A DNA stretch of 64,000 nt, taken from contig NZ_LR130760.1 of NCBI RefSeq assembly GCF_900625095.1, forward strand, positions 3,014,090 to 3,078,089, written 5' to 3'. The translations under genes were made by a program, and so were the position numbers. The stretch's first letter is position 1; each line of letters opens with the position of its first letter. The notes under the pieces were generated by a model. It was not told the DNA's origin. It ran no database searches and was given only the letters and a program-made list of their open reading frames with translations. The DNA comes from Acinetobacter ihumii (GTDB lineage: Bacteria > Pseudomonadota > Gammaproteobacteria > Pseudomonadales > Moraxellaceae). This document shows, piece by piece, positions 17,878-26,451 of the stretch.

Positions 17878-17917
17878 ACAAAAAAGTTACTGCGAAGGCA
17901 ATAACTTTTTTGTTTTT
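17878..17917. terminator. Bidirectional terminator between tRNA-Arg and permease gene
   Basis: Perfect AAAAAAGTTA and TAACTTTTTT arms surround a 12-base loop. It sits after the permease gene on the minus strand and is T-rich on both strands. Confidence 0.75.
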
Positions 17918-17929
17918 CTATTCTAGATT

Positions 17930-19294
17930 TTATTCAGAAACAGATGATTTTGAATTTAACAATTTATAAAGTACATACATCAATACAATCCAGATTGGAA
18001 TCATAATCACGGATTCCATAAAACCTTGAGTCCACATAATGTATAACACCGTCGCAATAAACAATAAAACCAGATAGTTACTCACAGGTGCCCAAAGTGC
18101 TGGGAAGGAGACTTTATGGTTGATTGCTTTCATGGCAGATCTAAATTTTAAATGTGTCAAACTAATCATCGCCCAGTTTAAGACCAATGCACCGACCACC
18201 ACATACATTAAATGACCTAATGCATCTTCTGGTACAAAATAGTTTAGTAATACACATCCAAAAATTAAGACAGCAGATAACCAGACAGCGGGTATTGGAA
18301 CCCCTTGTGAATTGACCTTTTTAAACACGGCTGGTGCATTGCCTTGTTGGGCTAGACCATACAGCATACGGCTGTTGGCATACATACCACTGTTATATAC
18401 TGACAGTGCTGCGGTTAGAATGATAAAGTTTAATAGATGTGCTGCCCAACCAATTCCCAATTGACTAAAAATCATCACAAATGGGCTTTTATCCAGACCA
18501 CCTAAATCGAGTTGATTCCAAGGAACTAAAGAAAGAAGAATGGTAAGAGAGCCGACATAAAAAATCAGGATACGCAAAACCACCTGATTGATTGCCTTGG
18601 GAATGGTTTTCTTCGGGTTGTCGGCTTCAGCTGCGGCCATACCAATCAGTTCAATACCACCAAAGGCGAACATTAAAAAGGCAAGCATATAAAACAAACC
18701 ATCGAAGCCATTTGGAAAAAATCCACCATGTGTCCAAAGGTTGCTAAATGAAGCTGTAGAATCAGGGCCAGCAGTAAATAATAAATATAGACCAAAGATG
18801 ATCATGGAAACCACAGCCACAACTTTAATAATTGAAAGCCAAAATTCTGATTCACCATAAAATTTAACGTTGGTTAAATTGATAGCTGTAATGACCAAAA
18901 AGAAAAATAATACCGATGCCCACGAAGGAATATGAGGCCACCAATAGTTAATATATTTGGCAACCGCTGTAAGCTCAGTCATCGCCACCAAAACATAAAG
19001 AATCCAGTAATTCCAGCCCGCTAAAAAGCCCGGAAATTTCCCCCAATATTTATTGGCAAAATGACTAAATGAACCTGCAACAGGTTCTTCCACAATCATT
19101 TCACCCAACTGGCGCATAATTAAGAAAGCGATTAAACCACCGATGGCATAACCCAAAATAATTGAAGGACCAGCAGACTGAATAACTTGTGCGGAACCCA
19201 AGAATAAACCCGTTCCAATTGCACCACCCATGGCAATCAACTGGATATGACGGTTTTTTAGCCCCCGCTGAAGTTTTGAAGAATCGTTGTTCAA
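17930..19294 (-). CDS. aroP: Aromatic amino acid permease (APC family, AAT type)
   Basis: A 454-residue inner-membrane proton symporter with about 12 transmembrane segments. The first helix IQLIAMGGAIGTGLFLGSA has the conserved GAIGTGLF substrate-binding break. Motifs WNYWILYVLVAMTELTAV, GGIELIGMAAAEADNP and LTAALSVYNSGMYANSRMLYGLAQQGNAP closely follow AroP/PheP, so tryptophan, tyrosine or phenylalanine uptake is likely; proline or GABA permeases of the same family are the alternative. The best start is TTG at 19294 (MNNDSSKLQRG), giving the usual length. It stands alone, with a terminator downstream. Confidence 0.88.
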   Translation of the reverse strand: MNNDSSKLQRGLKNRHIQLIAMGGAIGTGLFLGSAQVIQSAGPSIILGYAIGGLIAFLIMRQLGEMIVEEPVAGSFSHFANKYWGKFPGFLAGWNYWILYVLVAMTELTAVAKYINYWWPHIPSWASVLFFFLVITAINLTNVKFYGESEFWLSIIKVVAVVSMIIFGLYLLFTAGPDSTASFSNLWTHGGFFPNGFDGLFYMLAFLMFAFGGIELIGMAAAEADNPKKTIPKAINQVVLRILIFYVGSLTILLSLVPWNQLDLGGLDKSPFVMIFSQLGIGWAAHLLNFIILTAALSVYNSGMYANSRMLYGLAQQGNAPAVFKKVNSQGVPIPAVWLSAVLIFGCVLLNYFVPEDALGHLMYVVVGALVLNWAMISLTHLKFRSAMKAINHKVSFPALWAPVSNYLVLLFIATVLYIMWTQGFMESVIMIPIWIVLMYVLYKLLNSKSSVSE

Positions 19295-19555
19295 AGCACT
19301 TCGCTCTACCGTGAATAAGCTGAATATTCTAAAGGATCGAGTGTATTTAGCCTAGTCAGCCGATAAAAAAAGCAGCCAACTTTAGTTGTACTTAAGCGTC
19401 GACTTTTGCCAGTGTTAAGCTAAGTGCTCAGGGTGAGTCATTCAAGCAGGTTGCATATAATGAGAATGAATGGATGAAATAAGCTGATTTTTGGTACATA
19501 TTTTGAATAGATTTTGAGTACAATACAGTCACTGTGAGGAAAAATAAAACATAAC

Positions 19556-20554
19556 ATGCTTAATGATAACGATTTAGAGACAGTCTTTATGTTAGGACAG
19601 CAACAATTACGTTCGCTGACTCCTTTTATTTCAAAAGATATCATTCAAAGTTCGGTTCCTACGCTCTCTTTGCTGGATCAGTTGCCTGTACCTGCATTTA
19701 TTTTAAGTACCAATGGCGTTTTTTTAAAAGTAAATCAGCTCTATGCAGATATCTATGCCAGTGATGCCTTGTATATGCAAGGTAAGCTCATGAGTTATTT
19801 TATTGAAAATATGCAAACCGAAATTCAGGTGATTTTAGCTCAGTTCGAACAAGAATCATTTCACGAAAAAGAACTTTATGTGAAAGGTCGTTTTTATAAT
19901 AGTTATTGGCGACCTTTAACTGATCAAAATGAACAAATCATTGCCACCATGGTCATTTGGGCAGAAGTCACACGTTTAAAACGCCGTGAGCGGGTACTTG
20001 AACTGAACAATTTACGTTTACAGGAACACCTTTATATTGATTCAGTCACAGGTGTCGCCAACCGCCATGCGCTTGAACAAGCATTGACCCAGCTCAAGTC
20101 AGACCAGAAGGTCAGTCATCTTCATATATTGATGCTTGATCTGGATAATTTTAAAAAATTTAACCAAACCTATAGTTATAGTCAGGGCGACATTGTATTA
20201 AAGGAAATTGCTGAGTTGTTACAAAGCTATTTGATTCCTGAAGAATCACGGTTGTACCGTTTAAATTCAGCTCGATTTATCATTGTGATGCCGAATGCTT
20301 CAGAGTTAACTGCCTATACCTTAGCAGAGCGTTTGCGCATGGCAATTTATGATGCAGCTTATCATTTTGATGCTTCAGAGACTCAGAGACTCAGTGCTTC
20401 TGTTGCCATTTATCATCCTTCATACCATGAACTTGATCATTTTTCTGAGATTGAATCTAAATTATCTATTGCAATTAAAGACAGTAAGTTAAATCAACCG
20501 AATAAAAATGCAAATACAAGCCGACCTCCTATACTTGGCGAACACTCATCCTGA
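19556..20554 (+). CDS. PAS-GGDEF protein with degenerate active site
   Basis: 332 residues. Residues about 38-130 look like a PAS sensor (LDQLPVPAFILSTNGVFLKVNQLYADIYA). After a short helix (ERVLELNNLRLQEHL) comes a GGDEF domain starting DSVTGVANRHALEQAL. Its metal/substrate region LDLDNFKKFNQTYSYSQGD is kept, but the signature is RLNSARF instead of RxGGDEF, so diguanylate cyclase activity is probably lost. It may bind a ligand or act as a receptor. There is no transmembrane segment, so it is cytoplasmic. A GAGG is about 16 bases before the ATG, rather far; a second ATG at 19589 is possible. Confidence 0.87.
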   Translation: MLNDNDLETVFMLGQQQLRSLTPFISKDIIQSSVPTLSLLDQLPVPAFILSTNGVFLKVNQLYADIYASDALYMQGKLMSYFIENMQTEIQVILAQFEQESFHEKELYVKGRFYNSYWRPLTDQNEQIIATMVIWAEVTRLKRRERVLELNNLRLQEHLYIDSVTGVANRHALEQALTQLKSDQKVSHLHILMLDLDNFKKFNQTYSYSQGDIVLKEIAELLQSYLIPEESRLYRLNSARFIIVMPNASELTAYTLAERLRMAIYDAAYHFDASETQRLSASVAIYHPSYHELDHFSEIESKLSIAIKDSKLNQPNKNANTSRPPILGEHSS

Positions 20555-20771
20555 GTTTGTCTGATAGATTCTGTGTCATGCCCGTGATGAAGTCAGTATT
20601 TTTAGGCTGATTGTTTTCCCAAGCCAACACAATTTTATCCAAAAGAGAGTGTATGCCCAGATTTTGAAAAATTAAACATGTTTTTGCATGATTTGAATGT
20701 GATATCTTTACTCACATTCATCAAATACATAGCCTAAAGCTATTTTCTCTTCGTTTCATTTGAGGCCATCC

Positions 20772-21674
20772 GTGACATCAATTTCGCAAGTCAATGCATT
20801 ATCTGCTGCTCAAGAGCGTATTCAGCAAGATTTAACGATTGCCTTAGAGGCATTTGCTTTACCTGAACCCTTGAAGTCTGCGGTGCATCATGCAGTGATG
20901 CTCGGAGGGAAACGTATTCGTCCTGCATTATGTTATGCGGCTGCTTCATTAAAACAGCATCCCAACTTTGCAGCCGCACGTCGTGCTGCTGTTGCGGTTG
21001 AGTTTATACATTGTTATTCACTGGTGCATGACGATTTGCCTTGCATGGACAATGACTTGTTACGTCGTGGTCAACCCACCTGTCATGTAGCATTTGGTGA
21101 AGATACGGCCTTACTGGCAGGTGATATCTTGCAGTCGATGGCCTTTGAGGTATTAACGAGTCGGTTATTTGATCAGCAGCAAAGCGTAGACAATGCCATT
21201 GTGTTGAAACAAGTACAAATTTTGGCAACAGCCAGTTCTAAAATGGTCAGTGGTCAAGTGCTTGATTTGCAATCGGAAGGGCAACAGATTCATCAGGATG
21301 CGCTTGAAACGATTCATCGTAATAAAACAGGAGCATTAATACAGGCTGCAATTATGATGGGAGCGGTCACTGCATTTGCTGGAACAGATCAAGCCATTCC
21401 ACAATTACGTCAATTTGGACAAAATATTGGTTTAGCATTTCAGGTTCATGATGATGTGCTGGATATTATATCTACCACTGAAACTTTGGGTAAAACTGCC
21501 GGTAAAGATGAACAAGTTGAAAAATCTACTTATCCAGCATTAATGGGCTTGGAAGCCGCACAACAATATGCGCAATCTTTACAACAACAAGCACTTTCTG
21601 CACTCGATTATTTTGGTGAGTCTGCTCGAGACTTGCTCGAAATTGCACAATTTGTATTATCCAGAAAAAACTGA
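20772..21674 (+). CDS. ispA: Farnesyl diphosphate synthase (polyprenyl synthetase)
   Basis: Condenses IPP with DMAPP and GPP to give farnesyl diphosphate for quinone and undecaprenyl synthesis. Both Asp-rich motifs are present: HDDLPCMDND (first, with GGKRIRPAL before it) and VHDDVLDII (second), plus the Lys region GKTAGKDEQVEKSTYPAL. With about 300 residues it matches E. coli IspA. A TTG at 20760 is in frame, but it overlaps the TGAGG ribosome-binding site, so GTG at 20772 is the better start. In many genomes dxs or xseB are neighbours, but not here. Cytoplasmic, single gene. Confidence 0.94.
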   Translation: MTSISQVNALSAAQERIQQDLTIALEAFALPEPLKSAVHHAVMLGGKRIRPALCYAAASLKQHPNFAAARRAAVAVEFIHCYSLVHDDLPCMDNDLLRRGQPTCHVAFGEDTALLAGDILQSMAFEVLTSRLFDQQQSVDNAIVLKQVQILATASSKMVSGQVLDLQSEGQQIHQDALETIHRNKTGALIQAAIMMGAVTAFAGTDQAIPQLRQFGQNIGLAFQVHDDVLDIISTTETLGKTAGKDEQVEKSTYPALMGLEAAQQYAQSLQQQALSALDYFGESARDLLEIAQFVLSRKN

Positions 21675-21689
21675 TTTTTCAGTTAAAAA

Positions 21690-21724
21690 AGGCAGTCCCT
21701 TGTCTTTAGAGCAAAGGGACTGCA
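21690..21724 (-). terminator. Terminator of the SPFH/NfeD operon
   Basis: Ten-base arms GCAGTCCCTT and AAGGGACTGC flank a 12-base loop. Seen on the minus strand, the hairpin is followed by a T run (AAAAAA on plus, 21685-21690), 26 bases beyond the SPFH stop. Confidence 0.85.
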
Positions 21725-21749
21725 AACGATAGAATCATCAACAGCAAGT

Positions 21750-22607
21750 TTAAGACGGATTACGTCCCATCACACCGCGAATGGTATTCAGAATATCAGC
21801 AGGTAATACCACAGTTTTGGCATTGTTGGATTTCGCCATATCCTGCATGGCTTTAATATATTGCTCACCCAATAAATAAGCGACTGGAATTTCCTGTTCA
21901 CCGACTGCTGAAGTCACCATTTCAATGGCCTTTTGTGAAGCTTCTGCCAGTACCACCTGAGCTTCGGCATCACGACGCGATGCTTCCAGACGACCATCGG
22001 CCTCTAAAATGGCTGCTTGTTTTTCACCATCTGCTTTGGTTACGGTGGCACGACGTTGCCGTTCAGCTGCAGCTTGAGCTTCCATAGCCGCTTGCATGGT
22101 CGGTGAGGGTTGAATATCCTGAATTTCTACAGTTTTAAGGGTAATGCCCCAATCTGAAATATCATCTGAAATGGCGGCTTTGAGTTTGGCTTTTATATGG
22201 TCACGTGAAGATAATGCATCATCCAGATCCATTTCACCCACGATAGAACGCAAAGAAGTCTGAACCAGATTTTGAATAGCCCATGTGTAGTTTTCAATGC
22301 CATATACCGCTTTTTCTGGTGTGGTTAAATTAATATAGGCAACTGCATTCATGACCAAGACAGCATTGTCACGGGTGATCACTTCCTGAGAGGGAATATC
22401 AAGCACAATATCTTTTGTAGTCACTTTATAAGCGACTTCATCGACATAGGGAATGACAAAGTTAAGTCCTGGGCTCAAGGTCGCATGGTATTTACCCAAA
22501 CGTTGCACAATCCATTTATAACCTTGTGGGACAATGCGCACCCCTTTAAAAATGGTGACACCGACAAAGATGAGAAAAGCTAAACCAATAATCGTACCGA
22601 CTGGCAT
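21750..22607 (-). CDS. SPFH/Band 7 (stomatin/QmcA-like) membrane protein
   Basis: A 285-residue protein with one N-terminal transmembrane segment (GTIIGLAFLIFVGVTIF) followed by a Band 7 domain (VPQGYKWIVQRLGKYHATLSPGLNFVIPYVDEVA) and a long Ala/Gln/Glu-rich helix (TMQAAMEAQAAAERQRRATVTKADGEKQAAI). These proteins oligomerise into membrane microdomain scaffolds. It is encoded directly downstream of an NfeD-family gene, 12 bases apart, the usual pairing, and the two proteins are expected to act together in membrane quality control. A terminator follows. It is not FtsH-associated HflC/HflK, because its genomic partner is NfeD. Confidence 0.93.
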   Translation of the reverse strand: MPVGTIIGLAFLIFVGVTIFKGVRIVPQGYKWIVQRLGKYHATLSPGLNFVIPYVDEVAYKVTTKDIVLDIPSQEVITRDNAVLVMNAVAYINLTTPEKAVYGIENYTWAIQNLVQTSLRSIVGEMDLDDALSSRDHIKAKLKAAISDDISDWGITLKTVEIQDIQPSPTMQAAMEAQAAAERQRRATVTKADGEKQAAILEADGRLEASRRDAEAQVVLAEASQKAIEMVTSAVGEQEIPVAYLLGEQYIKAMQDMAKSNNAKTVVLPADILNTIRGVMGRNPS

Positions 22608-22619
22608 AAAAAGATCCTC

Positions 22620-23087
22620 TTATGTTTCTTGAGATTTATGTAATTGAACAACCAGATCATTGCCCATAATATCGACCACGCGTACCCGATCACCGACCTG
22701 AACAGGGGATAAACTACGACAGTTCCATTCGTCCGAACCTAACACAGGTAGAGAGAATCGAACCACAACCTGATCATGAGTCAATCCAGTTTGGATGACC
22801 ATTCCGACTTGACCGATTGTCGCTTCACGGGACAATCCTGCTTTGGTTTTGTCAATTGAAAGCGGTTTAATAAATTTAAACCATAAAAGTGTGCATATCA
22901 CCGATAGAATAATCCACATGACAATTTGTACCGTGAGATTCATTACCGGGAATAGCCACAATAAAATTCCCACCAAAATGGCGGCAATACCAAACCAAAG
23001 GGCAGCAAAGGCAGGTAAGATCAGCTCAGAAAGCATCAAAACAATACCTAAAATAAACCAATGCCAAGGTTCTAAAACTAATTCCAT
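22620..23087 (-). CDS. NfeD family membrane protein
   Basis: A short NfeD protein of about 155 residues: two or three hydrophobic segments (WHWFILGIVLMLSELILPAFAALWFGIAAILVGI and a second hairpin) then a soluble OB-fold domain (GQVGMVIQTGLTHDQVVVRFSLPVLGSDEWNCRS...VQVGDRVRVVDIMGNDLVVQ). It lacks the N-terminal ClpP-like protease of long NfeD proteins. It partners with the SPFH protein encoded next to it. A TTG at 23138 would add 17 residues, but the ATG at 23087 (MELVLEPWHW) gives a standard NfeD N terminus; both ribosome-binding sites are weak. Confidence 0.88.
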   Translation of the reverse strand: MELVLEPWHWFILGIVLMLSELILPAFAALWFGIAAILVGILLWLFPVMNLTVQIVMWIILSVICTLLWFKFIKPLSIDKTKAGLSREATIGQVGMVIQTGLTHDQVVVRFSLPVLGSDEWNCRSLSPVQVGDRVRVVDIMGNDLVVQLHKSQET

Positions 23088-23302
23088 AGCGTTGCTCGTA
23101 TTACTTATGATAAAGATGAAAAAATCATCAAAGATCAATGTAGCAGAACTGGCGCATCATGAATATGAAAATCAGTGGTAGATCTAAAAATAGGGAAATT
23201 AGCTCAGATTTCTTCGCTGAATCCTTTTAATTTTTGCTGTAAGAAGAAAAGGAATGAGGCTTTTAACACGGATAAAAAAATCGAGTATTCAACCTAAATC
23301 GG

Positions 23303-23338
23303 GCAAAGAAATGCAATAAGGACTTAGCATTTCTTTGC
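23303..23338 (-). terminator. Long inverted repeat after patatin gene
   Basis: Perfect 12-base arms GCAAAGAAATGC and GCATTTCTTTGC surround a 12-base loop, just past the stop codon of the minus-strand patatin gene. The T tract is poor, so this may be a terminator or an RNA-stabilising hairpin. Confidence 0.6.
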
Positions 23339-23354
23339 GCATAATGATGGATAA

Positions 23355-24272
23355 TTAAAACTTCGCACGTGGCGCAGGTTTAAGCGCAGCAGGGGATTGT
23401 TTAAATGCCTGAATGACACTTTGAATTTCTTTGATTTTAAGCTGGGTGGCTTTTTCACCTTCTAAAATTGCCTGATTACTCGATTTTAAATCCAGTACCC
23501 CCAGATTACCGACTTTGGGTTGAATCACCACACTGGCCTGATTTAACTCAGTACTAATACTTTGCTGTCCCATAATATTAATAGTCTGATCCAGCAAACC
23601 GAGCATATTGCCGGCACCTGAACCGGTTGGTCGTGCAGAAATATCCACCGCAATCACAAGATCCGCGCCCATATCTTTGGCTGTTTTAACAGGAATTGGG
23701 CTGACCAGACCACCGTCCACATATTTCACATTGGCAATGGTGGTAGGTACAAAGACATTCGGAATGCTGCAAGAGGCGCGAACCGCTTGTCCGGCGTTGC
23801 CTTTAATAAAATCTGCTTTTTGTCCATTATCGAGGCGGGTTGCGACCGCAGCAAAACGAATTGGAAATTTTTCAATCGGTTTATTCTCGACTTGAGCATT
23901 GACATAATTTTGTAATTTTTGACCTAAAATAATGCCTTGCCGATTCAGGGTCAGATCACGCAAATCTGATTCCTGTAATTTGAGTGCCAGACTCTGCATT
24001 TGGTACGGTGTTTTCCCACTGGCATAGATGCTCCCGACAAAACTACCTGCACTGGTGCCTGTCACAATCTTTGGTTTAATGCCGTGCGACTCTAACACCT
24101 TAATTACACCAATATGTGCAAAACCTTTGGCACCGCCCCCTCCCAGAGCCAGTGCAATCACAGGTTCACGTGCTTTGATGGAACTGGTTTGAGTTGGTGT
24201 TTTTACGCTTTTATCACAGCCAAATAAAGCCAGACTCAGTGCGCTGACCAGAGCAAAATGTACAACTTTCAT
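23355..24272 (-). CDS. Patatin-like phospholipase lipoprotein
   Basis: A 305-residue patatin-fold serine hydrolase. It has a lipoprotein signal (lipobox LFGC, Cys at 19), the oxyanion Gly-rich loop ALALGGGGAKGFAHIG, the nucleophile elbow GTSAG and the Asp of the dyad in VDGGLVSPIPV. It is close to the RssA/YlbK group rather than the type V-secreted PlpD, since no barrel domain is present. The lipid anchor puts it in the cell envelope, where a phospholipid or lysophospholipid acyl ester is the likely substrate. A lysophospholipid acyltransferase gene lies 67 bases upstream on the same strand, so an envelope-lipid role is sensible inference. Confidence 0.92.
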   Translation of the reverse strand: MKVVHFALVSALSLALFGCDKSVKTPTQTSSIKAREPVIALALGGGGAKGFAHIGVIKVLESHGIKPKIVTGTSAGSFVGSIYASGKTPYQMQSLALKLQESDLRDLTLNRQGIILGQKLQNYVNAQVENKPIEKFPIRFAAVATRLDNGQKADFIKGNAGQAVRASCSIPNVFVPTTIANVKYVDGGLVSPIPVKTAKDMGADLVIAVDISARPTGSGAGNMLGLLDQTINIMGQQSISTELNQASVVIQPKVGNLGVLDLKSSNQAILEGEKATQLKIKEIQSVIQAFKQSPAALKPAPRAKF

Positions 24273-24339
24273 CTTAATTTAAATAACAAAATCTGGACAA
24301 AAAAGATGCGCTCATCTGAACAGATTTAAGATGCGAATA

Positions 24340-24963
24340 CTAGCGTTTTTTCACAAGATTTTGTAAAGGTAAAGATAACCAGTCAGGTGTGTGCGGGGAA
24401 AATTTTCCTTCAAAACGCTGCATTATTTCGTTCAAATCCTGTTCATAATCTCCCGTAGGATGGAATATCCCCAGACAATGAATCGTTTTTTGATTAAAGT
24501 CGAAAGAAAAAATAACGATGGGAATCTTTGCCTTTAATGCAATTTGATAAAATCCACTTTTGATTTTTTCAGCTTTCTTGCGAGTTCCTTCAGGTGCCAT
24601 GCCTACCCAGATTTGATCCTGCTGTTGAATAAACTCAACGACTTGTTGGGTTAAACCATTGATTTGATCACGTTTGACTGGAATCAGTCCTGCCCATTTT
24701 AGTACAGGTCTCAAAGGGGGCTTAAATAGACTGTCTTTACCCAGAACAGTTATTTTAATTCCTAAAGCACCAATCGCAAGAAACCCGTACCATGCATCGA
24801 TATTAGACGTATGGGGCGCAACAATGGCAACAGCTTTGGCTAAATTGGGAAATTCACCTTCAAAACGCCAGCTTTGTGCTAAAAACAGAGCTTTAAAGGT
24901 CGCTCGACTCAGGGGTGTTCCACGTCTTGGAATTTGGTCGGGGAGTTCTGGAAAATGCGGCAT
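24340..24963 (-). CDS. Lysophospholipid/glycerol-phosphate acyltransferase family protein
   Basis: A 207-residue acyltransferase of the PlsC superfamily. The catalytic HX4D block is APHTSNIDAWYG and the phosphate-binding block is MAPEGTRKK, in the right order and spacing. It lacks a strong N-terminal transmembrane helix, as in the short PlsC-like group found in many proteobacteria. The substrate could be lysophosphatidic acid or another lysolipid and is not fixed by the sequence. Start ATG at 24963 (MPHFPELPDQIPRRG). It sits upstream of the patatin gene on the same strand, and divergent from the permease at 25075. Confidence 0.9.
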   Translation of the reverse strand: MPHFPELPDQIPRRGTPLSRATFKALFLAQSWRFEGEFPNLAKAVAIVAPHTSNIDAWYGFLAIGALGIKITVLGKDSLFKPPLRPVLKWAGLIPVKRDQINGLTQQVVEFIQQQDQIWVGMAPEGTRKKAEKIKSGFYQIALKAKIPIVIFSFDFNQKTIHCLGIFHPTGDYEQDLNEIMQRFEGKFSPHTPDWLSLPLQNLVKKR

Positions 24964-25074
24964 ATCCTGATACCTTAAAAATCATCCTTTTTGTGCATGA
25001 TAGTCTTTTGAAACCTCGCTGACATTGGCAAAATGGTGAGTTTAAATGTGCATGATTTTGCCAAAGGAAATCGA

Positions 25075-26322
25075 ATGCTCAACCCAGCGCGGTTATATGT
25101 CTTGTTATTCTCATTGTACTGGGCGCAAGGTTTACCTGTCGGTTTTATGACACATGCCTTACCGGTTATTTTAAGAGCGCAGGGCGTTTCACTGGCTCAC
25201 ATTGGTGGTTTTGGGTTATTAATGTTACCGTGGTCTATCAAGATTTTTTGGGCACCACTTGTTGACCGATTCGGTTGGTCTAAATTAGGACATTATCGAA
25301 GCTGGATTATTCCGACTCAACTTTTGAGTGTGGTCATTTTAATACTCTTATCTTTTTTCCCAATTGACGAATTGAATCAACCTTTTACGCTTTCTATCTT
25401 TTTTATTTTATTTCTCTGTCTAAATTTAACTGGTGCAACACAGGATATTGCCACAGATGCCTTGGCGGTGAATTTGCTAAAAACCGATCAGCAACACTGG
25501 GGTAATACGTTTCAGGTGATTGGCTCACGTTTGGGATTTATCGTAGGGGGAGGCGTTGTACTGTGGGCATTAGATGGCTTTAGTTGGCAAATAACGTTTT
25601 GGATGTTGGCACTGATCGTGTTGCTCAATACTTTGCCGATTTTGTTTTATCAACAATCGCATGATCATACAGCGCAGCATTTTGAAACATCTCAAAAACG
25701 TGTGAGTTTTAAGCAGTATTTTCAATACTTTACTCACTCCAAAGAACTACGTTCCTGGTTAGTCGTGCTGGTGACATTTAAAGTTGCAGATGGATTATCT
25801 GGCCCTTTATTAAAACCACTGATGGTGGATTTGAGGCTGAATTTTACTCAGATTGGCGTTTATATCACTATGCTGGGTGCTTGCGCTGCACTGTTGGGAG
25901 CCGCAATTGCAGGTTACTTATTAAAAAAATATGCTCGTGCGCAATTACTGATCTGGTTTTCCTTGTTAAAGGTGTTGAGTTTATGTGCCTATGTAGGACT
26001 GGCTTTTGCTTATGAACAAAAAATCGTGATCAGTCATTGGATCGTGTATGTGGTGAATGCAGTTGAAGATGCAATTTCTGCCATGCTTCTGGTGGTCATG
26101 CTGACATTGATTATGCAATATAGTCGCAAAATGCTAGCAGGCACAGATTTCACTTTTCAGGTGGCAATTATGGCAACCATGAGTGGCGGCTTATATACGA
26201 TCAGTGGAATCTTGGGCGACTGGTTGGGTTATTTTATTTATCTCAATATCATTGTTGTCGTGGCAATGCTGTGTGTAATCCCGATGTTCATATGGAAACA
26301 GCATTATCAAAAAAACGGATAA
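25075..26322 (+). CDS. MFS permease, AmpG/RhtX-like
   Basis: A 415-residue, 12-helix MFS protein of the AmpG-like (PAT) branch. The marks are YWAQGLPVGFMTHALPVILRAQG, then LMLPWSIKIFWAPLVDRF and TQDIATDALAVNLL, as in AmpG muropeptide permeases and the siderophore importers RhtX/FptX. No siderophore receptor gene is adjacent, so a cell-wall muropeptide, siderophore or other substrate remains open. An upstream in-frame ATG at 25033 adds 14 residues; AAAGGA ten bases before the ATG at 25075 makes the latter preferable. It is divergent from the acyltransferase gene with a short shared promoter region. Confidence 0.88.
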   Translation: MLNPARLYVLLFSLYWAQGLPVGFMTHALPVILRAQGVSLAHIGGFGLLMLPWSIKIFWAPLVDRFGWSKLGHYRSWIIPTQLLSVVILILLSFFPIDELNQPFTLSIFFILFLCLNLTGATQDIATDALAVNLLKTDQQHWGNTFQVIGSRLGFIVGGGVVLWALDGFSWQITFWMLALIVLLNTLPILFYQQSHDHTAQHFETSQKRVSFKQYFQYFTHSKELRSWLVVLVTFKVADGLSGPLLKPLMVDLRLNFTQIGVYITMLGACAALLGAAIAGYLLKKYARAQLLIWFSLLKVLSLCAYVGLAFAYEQKIVISHWIVYVVNAVEDAISAMLLVVMLTLIMQYSRKMLAGTDFTFQVAIMATMSGGLYTISGILGDWLGYFIYLNIIVVVAMLCVIPMFIWKQHYQKNG

Positions 26323-26451
26323 ACATTGATTTAAAATCAAGCATATAAAAATAGCCTAAGCTAAAATTTTTATAAGTTAATCAAAATTTAATGGTTCTGT
26401 AACATTTAGGGTCTGTGTAGGATTTGTAACAAATTAACACAGGAACACAAC

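Noticed and set aside
17776..17930. Integration site at tRNA-Arg
   Set aside because: No integrase gene or duplicated tRNA 3' end is seen on either side, so there is no sign that an element is inserted here.
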